From: Prevotella jejuni
GTDB taxonomy: Bacteria; Bacteroidota; Bacteroidia; Bacteroidales; Bacteroidaceae
Length of the DNA stretch: 64,000 nt
Assembly: GCF_900187995.1 (NCBI RefSeq)
Contig: NZ_FZNZ01000004.1
Coordinates: 1-64,000 of the forward strand
Reading direction: 5' to 3'
Shown piece by piece: positions 45,094 through 54,268 of the stretch. Position numbers and translations under genes: made by a program. Below the pieces are notes generated by a model, which worked only from the letters and a program-made list of their open reading frames with translations, ran no database searches and was not told the DNA's origin. Position 1 is the stretch's first letter. Each line of letters opens with the position of its first letter.

Positions 45094-45123
45094 CAAAAGT
45101 AGGGAATTGTACGTGTTTTTCAA
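45094..45123 (-). promoter_or_regulatory. Promoter of the acid phosphatase gene
   Basis: On the minus strand TTG (45123-45121), a 19-base spacer and TACTTTTG (45101-45094); it supports the start at 45045. Confidence 0.7.
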
Positions 45124-45304
45124 AGGTTTAATAGGTTTTTAATAGTTGCATTCTGCATTGACAGCCTTTCTGAGGGGTTGCAACTATTGGCTTCTTTACG
45201 TATAAATGGCTGATAGTGTGACCTTATATTATAGTGTCGTAATACTTCTTCGTTTGCGTAACAACAATCGTGCTAATACGATAAGGGTTTTGAGAGAGTA
45301 AATG

Positions 45305-45351
45305 AAAAGCAGGGAAGAGGAGCAACATGCGTTGCTTTCCGTCTTCCCTGC
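45305..45351 (-). terminator. Terminator of the TonB-dependent receptor gene
   Basis: GCAGGGAAGA (45309-45318) and TCTTCCCTGC (45342-45351) pair perfectly, with an inner AGCAAC/GTTGCT stem; on the minus strand TTTTCATTT follows. Confidence 0.75.
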
Positions 45352-45496
45352 CTGTGGGTTACGATATATAAATAAGGTGTATCAGTGTTTAAAAGGACTT
45401 CTTGTATAAGTGTAAGAGGACTGCTTAATCACTCTCCACTTCGTTATTCAAGAAACTCCCAACACCTGTGAATATCTTTAAGAGAGTGTTTCAACC

Positions 45497-47632
45497 TTAA
45501 TACTTAAACACTGCTGTGAGCGTAATCTTGCGTCCATCAGCATGAGCATACTCTGCATTACGTGCCATCATCATAGATGCTGGTGTGTAATAAGTGTAGT
45601 TTAGCAAGTTAGATATAGCCAAACTCAAGTCACAAACCTTCAGTTTAACACCTGCAGTGAGGTTTAGTAAGTTGATACGACTTACTATTCCTTCTCCTTC
45701 ATTATACTTTCCTGATGCGTTAGGAGCAAATCGGTCGCGCTTACCAGTATGCATGTATTGCAGCTGGAGATAGGTGTTCTTGACTGGAGCATAGTTGACA
45801 TACATTGCCAACTTAGCGGCTGGGATAGAGATATTCGACATGTATGTGTCCCAATCACCAGTAGCTGATTTGAGCTTACCTTCGAACCATGAGAAGTTAG
45901 CACCAGCCTTTAAGTTACTGAGGATTTGTGCGTCTGCACTCAACTCAACGCCATATACCTTCTGTGGAGTACGATTGACTACCCAGAAGCCGTGGTCTAT
46001 CTTGAGGTCACTTCCTAACTTAGAATAGGTGTAGAAGAACGAGCCATTGAGTTGCAACCAATGGTTGATATCAGAGTAAGCACCAATCTCGTAGTTGTTA
46101 GTCTTTACTGGTTCTGTGGAGATCTTAGTGAGTACATCGGCCTTAGCAGCACGTAGTGTGCGACCTAAATCGAAGATAGAAAAGCCTTGAGAGTAGGCTA
46201 CGAAGGGTTGAAAAGCAGGATATTTGTTATAGGAAAGACCTACGTTAAAAGACATGTTATTATACTTCAGCGTTCCACCCTTGACCTGAACCTGTGGGTC
46301 AGAGAGCTTATTACGCAGTACGTCATAGTCTGGCACCTTCACACTAATGTAGTCGTAACGACCTCCAAGTTTGACGTTAAGGTGCTGCCAGAGCGTTGTC
46401 TTGATTTGAACAAAGGGTGCATGGTTGTTGCTTGTGAGCCATGGCATCCAATACCTGCCGTCTACTAAGGGTTGAGAAGTCTTGTTATAGAGGTAGTCGT
46501 AACCGTAGACTATGTGCGCAAAGGCATCGTCAGAGAATATAAGACGACTATTGAACTGAGCACGAACACCGAATTTACGGTCCTTAACAGCCGACTGTCC
46601 GCTTGTTTCCTCCCATCTTGGTTGTGCTGGATTAGCCTTTCGGAAGTCGAAGATGGTGTATAGACTTGAACCATAAACAGACGCTTCTAAGTCGGTGTGC
46701 TTGAATATGTCCTTTGAAGTAAACTTGAGGTATGCATTGTGGTTATACCTTGTTCCTTCGTCAACTGCCTGTGGGTCCTTGTTGCCAATGACGCCAATAG
46801 AAGGGCTTTGGAGGTATTTTCCACCGAAAGGAATCAGCTTTGTGTCCTGCAAACTACGATAGAAATTATACATCAACTCAATTCTGTTCTTTGGAGATAG
46901 GCTGTAACCGAGGTTGACGAGGGCATTCGTAGTGTAAGTATCACCGAGTCCGTAACGTGGAGAAATAAACTCTCCGTCACCGTCAATAGCGCTACCTGTA
47001 CGTCCGAAAGCACCATTTACGAGGTAATCGAAGTTACCCACACGTCCATAGACTTGCTGGTTGATGCGATAACCTTGGCCTTTTCCTTTACGGAAGAAGT
47101 TGTAGGTTGACCCTGAGAGAGTCGTCTCTCCTGCAAAAGACTTATTGGTAGTATTCTTCTTAGTGATGATGTTTATCAATCCACCGATAGCCCCATTACC
47201 ATAGAGAGCAGTAGATCCTTTCACCACTTCTATATGGTCGATAGCAGCGATGTCAATGGTTCTTATGTCACGATCGGTTGAACGTAAAGGAGTTGATTGA
47301 GGGATTCCATCAATCAAGATAAGTGCACTTCGTCCGCGAAGTGATTGTGAGCGCGAGCTTGTGGTATTGCTTGATAGTGCCATACCAGGTGTGAGCATAC
47401 CCAAAAGGTGGGTGATGTCAGGTGCAGTCTTACTCATTTCTGCTATTTGTTTCTGGTCAATGATGGTAACAGTAGCAGCCGCATTCTGCTTTACTTCAGG
47501 CATACGTGTTGTACTAATCGTTACCTCTTTGAGTTGTAATGTGGTGTCTTCCATCTCTTGTGCTTGTGCATTACAAGGCATTGCAGCCATTGTGAGCATT
47601 GTAAGAGATAGGTAAATTACTTCTTTCTTCAT
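45497..47632 (-). CDS. TonB-dependent outer-membrane receptor
   Basis: 711 residues. Signal peptide 1-24 (CNAQAQ). TonB box LQLKEVTISTTRMPE near 32-46, plug with RGRSALILIDGIPQSTPL and AIDHIEVVKGSTALYGNGAIGGLINIITKK (about 128-157), and a long barrel ending RKITLTAVFKY with aromatic terminus. The overall look is of a siderophore/iron-type receptor (FhuE/IutA class) rather than a SusC. No SusD partner or ABC transporter is adjacent. A good promoter is at 47698-47668 on the minus strand. Ligand unknown. Confidence 0.85.
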   Translation of the reverse strand: MKKEVIYLSLTMLTMAAMPCNAQAQEMEDTTLQLKEVTISTTRMPEVKQNAAATVTIIDQKQIAEMSKTAPDITHLLGMLTPGMALSSNTTSSRSQSLRGRSALILIDGIPQSTPLRSTDRDIRTIDIAAIDHIEVVKGSTALYGNGAIGGLINIITKKNTTNKSFAGETTLSGSTYNFFRKGKGQGYRINQQVYGRVGNFDYLVNGAFGRTGSAIDGDGEFISPRYGLGDTYTTNALVNLGYSLSPKNRIELMYNFYRSLQDTKLIPFGGKYLQSPSIGVIGNKDPQAVDEGTRYNHNAYLKFTSKDIFKHTDLEASVYGSSLYTIFDFRKANPAQPRWEETSGQSAVKDRKFGVRAQFNSRLIFSDDAFAHIVYGYDYLYNKTSQPLVDGRYWMPWLTSNNHAPFVQIKTTLWQHLNVKLGGRYDYISVKVPDYDVLRNKLSDPQVQVKGGTLKYNNMSFNVGLSYNKYPAFQPFVAYSQGFSIFDLGRTLRAAKADVLTKISTEPVKTNNYEIGAYSDINHWLQLNGSFFYTYSKLGSDLKIDHGFWVVNRTPQKVYGVELSADAQILSNLKAGANFSWFEGKLKSATGDWDTYMSNISIPAAKLAMYVNYAPVKNTYLQLQYMHTGKRDRFAPNASGKYNEGEGIVSRINLLNLTAGVKLKVCDLSLAISNLLNYTYYTPASMMMARNAEYAHADGRKITLTAVFKY

Positions 47633-47667
47633 GTGAACACAATCCGTTAAATATTAATAATTGGTTA

Positions 47668-47698
47668 CAAAGGTATAAATAGTCTTTCAAACTCACAA
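47668..47698 (-). promoter_or_regulatory. Promoter of the TonB-dependent receptor gene
   Basis: On the minus strand TTG (47698-47696), a 20-base spacer and TACCTTTG (47675-47668). Confidence 0.75.
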
Positions 47699-47809
47699 TA
47701 CCTAAAACAAGGTATAGTTAGAGTCGTAGAGGATGCTGTTGTTTGTTTTTTCATGAAAAGAGAGATTATCTTTCATTCTTAGACAAGCAGTGTATTCGAT
47801 TTTTTTTCT

Positions 47810-47817
47810 TACTTTTG
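47810..47817 (+). promoter_or_regulatory. -7 box of the split 5'-nucleotidase pair
   Basis: TACTTTTG at 47810-47817; no well-placed TTG is visible. It places the longest ORF start (47843) close to the transcript start and favours the lipoprotein start at 47939. Confidence 0.5.
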
Positions 47818-47938
47818 CATTGTCTTTTTAGATATTGTCAGTTTGCGATGCTACCTATATATAATAGGTGGAAATTATCGGTTATCAAATAAAGGATGTG
47901 TATTCTTTGTTCTGACAGGTCTTTATGAGAACTATAAA

Positions 47939-48715
47939 ATGTCATTATATATGTATAAGAAAACAGTTTATCTGTCTGGACTAACAGCTGTATTAGCGTT
48001 GACAGGCTGTGCTTCTCATTATGAGTTAGCGGGCATTCAGCGTACACGTGTGCTGGTTGACAGTAGGTATGATGCTACTCCTGATGCTGAAGCAGCAAGG
48101 TTTATGGAACCATTTAAGCATAAGGTTGACTCGGTGATGGGACCTGTTGTGGGCGAGGTCGACCACGAGATGGTGGCACATCGGCCTGAGAGTGACCTCT
48201 CCAACCTGTTAGCAGATATTATGGTATGGTCTGCTCGTAGCTATAATGAGAAGGTTGACTTCGGTGTTTACAATATGGGAGGTATCCGTGCAGCACTTTC
48301 TAAGGGTAAAGTGACCTACGGAGATGTGTTAGACATTGCTCCTTTTGAGAATAAGATATGCTTTGTGACACTCACAGGTGAGAAGGTTTTAGAGTTGTTC
48401 TCACAGATGGCACATACTGGTGGTGAGGCTGTCAGCCATGGTGTAGAACTCGTTTTTACACGTGACCACAAGTTGAAATCGGCTCGTCTCAATGGTAAGG
48501 AGATTGACCCAAAGGCAACTTATCGTATTGCAACACTTGACTACTTGGCGCAAGGTAATGATAAGATGGAGGCTTTCAAGTCGGCTACTAATGTCGTATC
48601 ACCCCAAGCAAGCAGTAATAACACACGCTTCCTTATCATGAACTACTTTAAGGAGCAGACTGCTCAAGGTAAGGTTGTCAATTCACATAAAGAGGGACGT
48701 ATCCGAGTGGAATAA
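47939..48715 (+). CDS. 5'-nucleotidase C-terminal-domain lipoprotein
   Basis: 258 residues from the ATG at 47939 (MSLYMYKKTVYLSG), chosen because it gives a lipoprotein signal with LTGC (Cys about 24); the ORF is open further upstream. The mature part is the substrate-binding domain of UshA-type nucleotidases: SDLSNLLADIMVWSA, DFGVYNMGGIRAALSKGKVTYGDVLDIAPFENKICFVTLTG and YRIATLDYLAQGNDKM. The metal-binding phosphoesterase domain is absent and is encoded by the next gene 20 bases downstream. The two probably form one enzyme on the cell surface or periplasm. Confidence 0.88.
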   Translation: MSLYMYKKTVYLSGLTAVLALTGCASHYELAGIQRTRVLVDSRYDATPDAEAARFMEPFKHKVDSVMGPVVGEVDHEMVAHRPESDLSNLLADIMVWSARSYNEKVDFGVYNMGGIRAALSKGKVTYGDVLDIAPFENKICFVTLTGEKVLELFSQMAHTGGEAVSHGVELVFTRDHKLKSARLNGKEIDPKATYRIATLDYLAQGNDKMEAFKSATNVVSPQASSNNTRFLIMNYFKEQTAQGKVVNSHKEGRIRVE

Positions 48716-48735
48716 TCTTTTAACGATACACATGT

Positions 48736-49575
48736 ATGAAAAGAAATATATTATTGATTACTTTCTGCTTCCTGACTGTTCTCGCTTTCGGTCAGAATAA
48801 GCACTTAACAATTCTGCATACTAACGATGCGCATAGCCAGATCTATCCGCTTAATACGAATCTTGCAGACACGATGAAGGCTGGACGAGGCGGTTTTGTG
48901 CGTCGTGTGGCTATGATTAAAGAAGAGAGAAAGAAGCAACCTGACTTGCTGCTCTTCGATAGTGGCGATTTCTCACAAGGCTCACCTTATTATACAATGT
49001 TCAAGGGTGATGTTGAAGTGGGACTAATGAATCAGATGCACTATGACGCTGCTACGATAGGTAACCATGAGTTCGACTTTGGCATGGACAATATGGTTCG
49101 CCTCTTTAAGATGGCTAAGTTCCCTATTGTATGTGCTAATTATGACTTTACGGGTACGCCACTTCAGAGCTTGGTAAAGCCTTACGTTATCTTGAAACGT
49201 AATGGCTTAAAGATAGGAGTGTTCGGTCTTGCTCCTAAGTTGGATGGTCTTGTGGTGAAAGCTAACTATGGTAAGATTGTTTATAACGACCCTGTGGCTT
49301 GTGCACAGAAGGTTATTGACGAGTTAAAAGCAAAGAAGTGCGATTTGATTATCTGTATCTCCCATCTTGGATGGAATATAGAAGGGGTCAGTGATGAGGA
49401 GGTTATTGCAGGAACTCGTGGCCTTGACCTCGTTTTGGGTGGTCATTCGCATACCTTCCTGACTAAGTTAGAATACGTGAAAGACCTTGATGGCAAGATG
49501 GTTGGCGATGATCAGAATGGTAAGCATGCCATTTATGTCGGTAAGTTAGTACTTGATATGAAGAAGAAAAAGTAA
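48736..49575 (+). CDS. Metallophosphatase (5'-nucleotidase N-terminal domain)
   Basis: 279 residues with signal peptide (1-19, AFGQ). Calcineurin-like motifs: LTILHTNDAHSQI near 24-36, LLFDSGDFSQGSPY near 71-84, ATIGNHEFDFG near 111-121, IICISHLGWN near 212-221 and LVLGGHSHT near 235-243. These supply the dimetal site. It should work with the lipoprotein encoded just upstream, which has the missing C-terminal domain. A hairpin follows at 49611-49659. Confidence 0.9.
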   Translation: MKRNILLITFCFLTVLAFGQNKHLTILHTNDAHSQIYPLNTNLADTMKAGRGGFVRRVAMIKEERKKQPDLLLFDSGDFSQGSPYYTMFKGDVEVGLMNQMHYDAATIGNHEFDFGMDNMVRLFKMAKFPIVCANYDFTGTPLQSLVKPYVILKRNGLKIGVFGLAPKLDGLVVKANYGKIVYNDPVACAQKVIDELKAKKCDLIICISHLGWNIEGVSDEEVIAGTRGLDLVLGGHSHTFLTKLEYVKDLDGKMVGDDQNGKHAIYVGKLVLDMKKKK

Positions 49576-49610
49576 GTCTTTCAATCGATAAGACCTATAT
49601 ATAAATAATG

Positions 49611-49659
49611 TGGGCTGTATCAATAAGGTTGTTAATGGATATCTTATTGATTCAGCCCA
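49611..49659 (+). terminator. Hairpin after the nucleotidase pair
   Basis: TGGGCTG at 49611-49617 pairs with CAGCCCA at 49653-49659, with an inner ATCAATAAG/CTTATTGAT stem. The following T content is modest. Confidence 0.7.
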
Positions 49660-49791
49660 TTGTCGTTCATGCGCTATGAACGTTGTTGAGAGTATGTGAA
49701 TAGATGCTTTCTACTGTCGCATTCTCCGCCATTCTATAAGCGTGAAGAGAAAGATAAAAGAGCGTGCAGAGGGTCTGATACGAATTATTTT

Positions 49792-49866
49792 CATGAAAAG
49801 AAATATTTTTTTTCATGATGAGAAATATTTTTTTTCACGACAATAAATTCTTTTATTCATGGTAAT
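49792..49866. repeat. 22-bp periodic array A4
   Basis: CATGA/CACGA/CATGG at 49792, 49814, 49836 and 49858, 22 bases apart, with AAATATTT centres. Between the metallophosphatase gene and a convergent small gene. Confidence 0.9.
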
Positions 49867-50017
49867 AATTCGTGGAAATCGGTCTCTTTTGTTTACAAGA
49901 ACCAAACCCAATAGTAGGAGTTGACGGTTATTACGGCTACTATTGGACGTGGGTTATGACGTAAAAAGCTATAGTCTGATAGTGTTCTCGGGTTATGAAA
50001 GAGGCTCGTGGGTACCC

Positions 50018-50350
50018 TTATCTTATATAAATCTCCCCAGATTTCTTGTTGCCCTTTGCCTTCTTCATTTCATCTTGATGCTTTTGGATGATAGGCTTCA
50101 GATACTTCTTTGATTTTGTTGTAATCAGTAAAATACCGCCAGTACGTGGATAAAACAGCTTATTGAGGTCGCTGTTTTTGATAACATGCACACTAATGAT
50201 GTCTTTCTGGTCAAGGTCATCGATGCTCTGTACCTCAACTCCATCTACAAGAAACACTGGGATGTTCAGACTATCTTGCTTTTCTTTGGTCTGTGCGCTA
50301 ATGTTTATACTTGCAACGAGTGCACAAAGAAGGATAATAAACTTTCTCAT
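50018..50350 (-). CDS. Small secreted protein resembling a TonB-receptor plug
   Basis: 110 residues with signal peptide (1-19, NISAQ). The middle, IPVFLVDGVEVQSIDDLDQKDIISVHVIKN, has the pattern of a plug domain (L-x-DG...I..L...DI..v.v.k), and GGILLITTKSKK corresponds to the following G.I.ITTK strand. The barrel is missing, so it is a stand-alone plug-like (STN/carboxypeptidase-regulatory-like) protein. Such orphans could be regulators or decoys of TonB systems. Monocistronic. Confidence 0.65.
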   Translation of the reverse strand: MRKFIILLCALVASINISAQTKEKQDSLNIPVFLVDGVEVQSIDDLDQKDIISVHVIKNSDLNKLFYPRTGGILLITTKSKKYLKPIIQKHQDEMKKAKGNKKSGEIYIR

Positions 50351-50520
50351 AACTACTTTTGTTTACGATTAGTAATGTAACAAAGATACTGTTTTTTTAT
50401 ATTGTGAAACAAAGTTCTTACTTTTTTAACATCTTTTATTGTCTACCTATTCGGCATTGGAAAAAGAAGAGGAGTGTTTCTGTAGGAGAGAAGCAGTACT
50501 TTATCTTGGATAATAAAGAC

Positions 50521-51684
50521 TCAGAGAAGGGAAGATATATGGCGATAGTTGATAAGGTTGATATCACCACTCGAGTTCTCAAAGTCGCCAGAGTAGACAA
50601 TAGCCTTCTTACTTATGGGAGTCTTTATCCAGCCTTCAATCTGTGTAAGTGTCTTCTCAAATGATGAACTATAAGTCATAGAAGACTTCACCTCAATGGC
50701 AGTTAGCTCTCCTTCCTGCTTGATTAAGAGATCAACTTCATTCTGATTAGAGTCGCGATAGAAGAATACTCCATCTTCTAAGCCCATGTTATAGCGATGC
50801 TTGATGGCCTCCATAACAATCATATTCTCAAAGATAGCACCACGCATCTTATCTCTATCTAACTGTTGTGGAGTCTCGATGTCGAGTAGATAACAGGCCA
50901 GTCCAGGGTCGTTGAAATAGAGTTTAGGACTCTTCACCAGTCTTTTTGGAATGTTCTCATAGTAGGGTGGGAGGAGCGTTATGAGGTAAGAAGCCTGCAA
51001 GACAGAAAGCCAGTGGCTGATAGTCTTGGAACTTACGCCTACCTCTGCACCTAATTCAGAAGCGTTGAAGAGTGAGCCTATTCGTGCTGCACACAGTTTC
51101 AAGAACTTTGTGAAGCGTATTTGATCTTTCATCTGTAGGAGATCTCTTACGTCTTTCTCCAAGTATGTCCTAACATAAGAGGGGTAAAAGAACTTAGCTA
51201 TATTCTTCTTTGCACAGATAGAAGGGTAGAGCCCGTTGTAAAGGATTTGATTTAGATTGTCTAAATCAACCTTTCCTGTAACCTCCTGTATGGACATTGG
51301 TAATAGTTCGAACACCCCTGCACGACCAGCAAGAGATTCTGAAAAGTTCTTCATTACCTCGAAATTCGAACTTCCTGACAATGCGAAATGTCTCTTGGGA
51401 TTGTTATCTACAATGCCTTGTATGTAGTCTAATAATTGAGGACACCTTTGTATCTCGTCAATAAACATTCCTTCATCTGTCTGATTAAGGAAGGCTATGG
51501 GATCATTCTTTGCGTAATCAAGAATGTTGAGGTCCTTTAGACTGTATTTCTCGTAGAGTGGGAATAATTGAGTTAGCAATGTACTCTTGCCTGATTGACG
51601 TGGTCCAGAGACTGTTATCACGGAGAAGTATTTTGATGCCTCAAGTATCGTTTCCTCTATTTTACGATGTATATAATCGTTCAT
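50521..51684 (-). CDS. AAA ATPase with DUF4143
   Basis: 387 residues. Walker A VSGPRQSGKST near 25-35, Walker B GMFIDEIQRCP near 72-82, SGSSNFEVMKNFSESLAGRAGVFELLPMS, and a C-terminal DUF4143 part with HWLSVLQASYLITLLPPYYENIPKRLVKSPKLYFNDPGLACYLL and a nuclease-like FYRDSNQNEVDLLI...ELTAIEVKSS. The last motif (D...ExK) resembles a PD-(D/E)XK fold. These ATPases are widespread, often in many copies, with unknown role. No antitoxin-like gene is adjacent. Confidence 0.88.
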   Translation of the reverse strand: MNDYIHRKIEETILEASKYFSVITVSGPRQSGKSTLLTQLFPLYEKYSLKDLNILDYAKNDPIAFLNQTDEGMFIDEIQRCPQLLDYIQGIVDNNPKRHFALSGSSNFEVMKNFSESLAGRAGVFELLPMSIQEVTGKVDLDNLNQILYNGLYPSICAKKNIAKFFYPSYVRTYLEKDVRDLLQMKDQIRFTKFLKLCAARIGSLFNASELGAEVGVSSKTISHWLSVLQASYLITLLPPYYENIPKRLVKSPKLYFNDPGLACYLLDIETPQQLDRDKMRGAIFENMIVMEAIKHRYNMGLEDGVFFYRDSNQNEVDLLIKQEGELTAIEVKSSMTYSSSFEKTLTQIEGWIKTPISKKAIVYSGDFENSSGDINLINYRHISSLL

Positions 51685-51885
51685 AAGCTTATGTAAATTT
51701 GGAGTTCAACTCCGAAATTACATAAAAAAGGGCATGTGTACAAGTGAAAAGCGTGTTTTTAATAAAAAATCTATGCAATTTTGAAGTTGCACTTCAATAT
51801 TGCATAGATTCTATAAGTGTTCTGGTAAGTCTTCTTATAATATTAGTCTTCGATGTAATATCTGCTAATTTTGCAAACAAGCGAT

Positions 51886-52632
51886 TTATTCAAAGTAGAA
51901 TGTGAGGGCTATCATCTTTGCTCGTGTATCGTTGACAGAGTTGGTGTACATGAGCATATTCTTGTCTTGGAGGGTTTTTGAATGATTCTTATCAAGGCTA
52001 TTAGTAAGACTGTACATGAACTTTAATTCTGGACGTAACTTAAAGTAAGGTAGATAGAAATCACATCCAAGTCCCACTTCTACGAAGACATCGCTGCGTT
52101 TGAGCTTGATATAATCATTGTCCTTACCTGAGAGATTGAGCATGGGGTTCAATCCTAACATTACGTATGGACGGTGGTTGTTGAATCGTGGGGCAGCTGC
52201 AATGAGGTCGAAAGCGCATGAGATATATGCTGTCTTTAGTTCTTGCACCTGTTCAGTAGGTTCGCCTTGCGTATTAAGGTCTGTGAGGTTTCGGAAAGTA
52301 AGATGTCGTGTGCCAAAGTACATGGCTGGGGCCATACGCAGTTGGAGGGTTGAGTTGAGTCGTAACTCGCCTAAGACGCCAACAGTGAAGCCCGCATCCC
52401 AACGGTCTTGGTCTACTGATATAGTCTTCTGAACCAGTCCGTTACCATCTCCAAGGTCTACCATCTGTGGTCCGACATTATTGAGCTCGAGGTCTTGTAG
52501 ATGTGTTCCGACGAGTACACCAAAGTGAAATTCACGCAAGTCGGTGTAGGGACGGTTCTGAACTTTCCGTTCCTGTGCATGGCTTGAAAGCACAATAGCC
52601 AATGAGATAAGTGTGAATAGTATTCTTTTCAT
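51886..52632 (-). CDS. porT: PorT-like outer-membrane protein of type IX secretion
   Basis: 248 residues from the ATG at 52632; the upstream TTG at 52644 is less likely. Signal peptide (SSHAQ). The barrel-like sequence contains DLREFHFGVLVGTH, APRFNNHRPYVMLGLNPMLNLS, IKLKRSDVFVEVGLGCDFYLPYFKLRPELKF and ends ALTFYFE, which fit my memory of PorT. PorT is required for type IX secretion in Porphyromonas. Its presence agrees with the sorting tails seen on proteins at 17234, 26830 and 27543. The assignment should be confirmed by profile search. Confidence 0.75.
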   Translation of the reverse strand: MKRILFTLISLAIVLSSHAQERKVQNRPYTDLREFHFGVLVGTHLQDLELNNVGPQMVDLGDGNGLVQKTISVDQDRWDAGFTVGVLGELRLNSTLQLRMAPAMYFGTRHLTFRNLTDLNTQGEPTEQVQELKTAYISCAFDLIAAAPRFNNHRPYVMLGLNPMLNLSGKDNDYIKLKRSDVFVEVGLGCDFYLPYFKLRPELKFMYSLTNSLDKNHSKTLQDKNMLMYTNSVNDTRAKMIALTFYFE

Positions 52633-52644
52633 ATTATTCTTCAA

Positions 52645-52986
52645 ACGTTTATCTACTTGTTTTATTGTCTATCTTCCTGTTGATATTTCCTCTTCTTTAG
52701 GTGTCTCTCATCCTTTTTAGGTATGAAACAAGAAAAACGATGTTGTTTAATGTAATAGAGGGTAGCCTTCGTGATTGTTGTGTTATTTGTTTATAAGTTT
52801 CTGTTTAATAGTTAGTTACGTTTATGAAAGGCCTTGTAATTCTATTTTTATGTCGTCTAAATATTTGTAATTTATCTCATTATGTTTAGGTATTAAGGAA
52901 TTTATTCCTAACTTTGCACCATCAAATTTAGGTATAAACCTATTTGTAATACAAGAACATTATTAACATTATAAATTATTTATATT
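52645..52986. other. Intergenic region with ferredoxin promoter
   Basis: No gene. A -7 box TAACTTTG at 52909-52916 lies 71 bases before the ferredoxin start. Short inverted repeats around it (AGGAATTTATTCCT near 52895-52909, AGGTATAAACCT near 52929-52940) could be operators, but nothing identifies the regulator. Confidence 0.5.
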
Positions 52987-53154
52987 ATGGCTTACGTAAT
53001 TGGTAATGATTGTATCGCTTGTGGTACATGTATCGACGAATGTCCAGTAGAGGCAATCTCTGAGGGTGATATCTATAAGATTGACGCAGACGCATGCACA
53101 GAATGCGGCACATGTGCGTCAGTTTGTCCAAATGAGGCTATTAGCCTTCCATAA
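52987..53154 (+). CDS. 2[4Fe-4S] ferredoxin
   Basis: 55 residues with two complete cluster motifs: Cys 9, 12, 15 and 19 followed by Pro, and Cys 37, 40, 43 and 47 followed by Pro. This is a clostridial-type ferredoxin, a soluble electron carrier for pyruvate oxidoreductase, hydrogenase and similar anaerobic enzymes. It is short, starts with MAYVIGNDC, and has its own promoter (-7 box at 52909-52916) and terminator (53185-53211). Codon use is of the highly expressed type. Confidence 0.95.
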   Translation: MAYVIGNDCIACGTCIDECPVEAISEGDIYKIDADACTECGTCASVCPNEAISLP

Positions 53155-53184
53155 GGTTTATAACCTGTTACTGATTAAATTCAT

Positions 53185-53211
53185 AAGGCGAGTCGTAAGG
53201 CTCGCCTTTTT
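53185..53211 (+). terminator. Terminator of the ferredoxin gene
   Basis: AAGGCGAG at 53185-53192 pairs with CTCGCCTT at 53201-53208, followed by a T-run. Confidence 0.88.
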
Positions 53212-53743
53212 GTGTTTTATGTCCGAGCAACTTTTATTAGCTTCTTCTTTCTTAATAGCAAAGTTTATGATGGTTCTGGTTAACGGAGGAATGCAACTTT
53301 TTAAAATAAGAGGGATATAATACGTACTACTACAAGAATAGTTTTAAATTCGTTTTGCTGTCATTTTTAACATTTGACGTAACTCCTCTGTAAACAAGAT
53401 AGTTAGGTGGTAACTTTGTGTGACGGCAGTGACAGCAAGTTTAGTTTTGGTTGGAAACTACTTTGCAGTTGGTACATAGAAATAGAACATGCGGTGAGCT
53501 TTCTGTTGGTATGGGCAACTGTAAAGTAATACGAGAAATCTAATGCAATAAAGAAAGGTTGTGTAATCACTTGAAACGAGGGCTGAATCCAATACTATAT
53601 ACTAGATTACTTCTTTCTTATAGATATGAGTGAGCTTTATCAGATACAAATCATTATAAGTAGGTATATCTGTCTCTTTATATTAAAAGGATAGTATATA
53701 AACAAAAAAAATTGGTAATCAAGAATGATTATCAACCTTTTTG
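53212..53743. other. Non-coding region
   Basis: No gene is convincing; the plus ORF covering part of the ferredoxin and this region is in the wrong frame and lacks any family pattern. Confidence 0.5.
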
Positions 53744-53817
53744 TAGCGGGACGGGGCTACGATCCCCGGACCTCCGGATTATGAATCCGACGCTCTAACC
53801 AACTGAGCTATCCCGCC
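53744..53817 (-). tRNA. tRNA with CAT anticodon (tRNA-Met, elongator likely)
   Basis: Read on the minus strand from 53817: acceptor GGCGGGA pairs with TCCCGCT, D arm AGCTCAGTTGGTTAGAGC, anticodon stem around CAT (anticodon 53783-53781), a short variable loop, and a T arm around TCCGGGGATCGTAGCCCCG-type pairing. Discriminator A, CCA not encoded. A CAT anticodon could also be an Ile tRNA modified to lysidine, but the acceptor and D-arm look like elongator Met. Confidence 0.93.
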
Positions 53818-54268
53818 ATCCATATTACTTTCGTTCTCGAAAGCGGGTGCAAAGGTATGAAGAAAAAATCATACTTGCAAATAATAATTCACTTTTTTGT
53901 GGCTTATTCATTAAAAACATTCTTTTTCTGTGTCGGATACTGCAGGGGAGGCGATGGTTTGCTGCTTATTACAATAAGGATAGAAGATATGCTTTTGAGT
54001 AAGAATACCATCCTAATTTATGCTTATTAATGATGGAATACAATAAAAACAAGAAGATATACGTTTAAAGGCTGTCCTTCTGTTTGGTGCAGTAAGAGAA
54101 GAAAACGGTTCTATGATGATATTATCGCAAGTATATCTAACGGCTATTTAAGTAACTGCTAAGAACAAACTTATATGATGACTTTATTTCTGGAAGAGGA
54201 TAGTATGAGTGCGAAGAGACACAATAGAGAGTTGATAAATAAGCATAAACAAAACGCTTTACTTAGTT
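53818..54268. other. Non-coding region
   Basis: Nothing recognisable beyond A/T-rich DNA upstream of the START-like gene; presumably contains the tRNA promoter on the minus strand. Confidence 0.4.

Noticed and set aside
47633..47938. Cobalamin riboswitch upstream of the TonB-dependent receptor
   Set aside because: The interval is short and AT-rich, with divergent promoters but no B12-box-like sequence or extensive folding.
50359..50664. 101-residue plus ORF
   Set aside because: Overlaps the end of the DUF4143 ATPase gene on the other strand, hydrophobic then random; no family pattern.
53066..53320. 84-residue ORF overlapping the ferredoxin
   Set aside because: Out of frame with a clear 2[4Fe-4S] ferredoxin; extends over its terminator.
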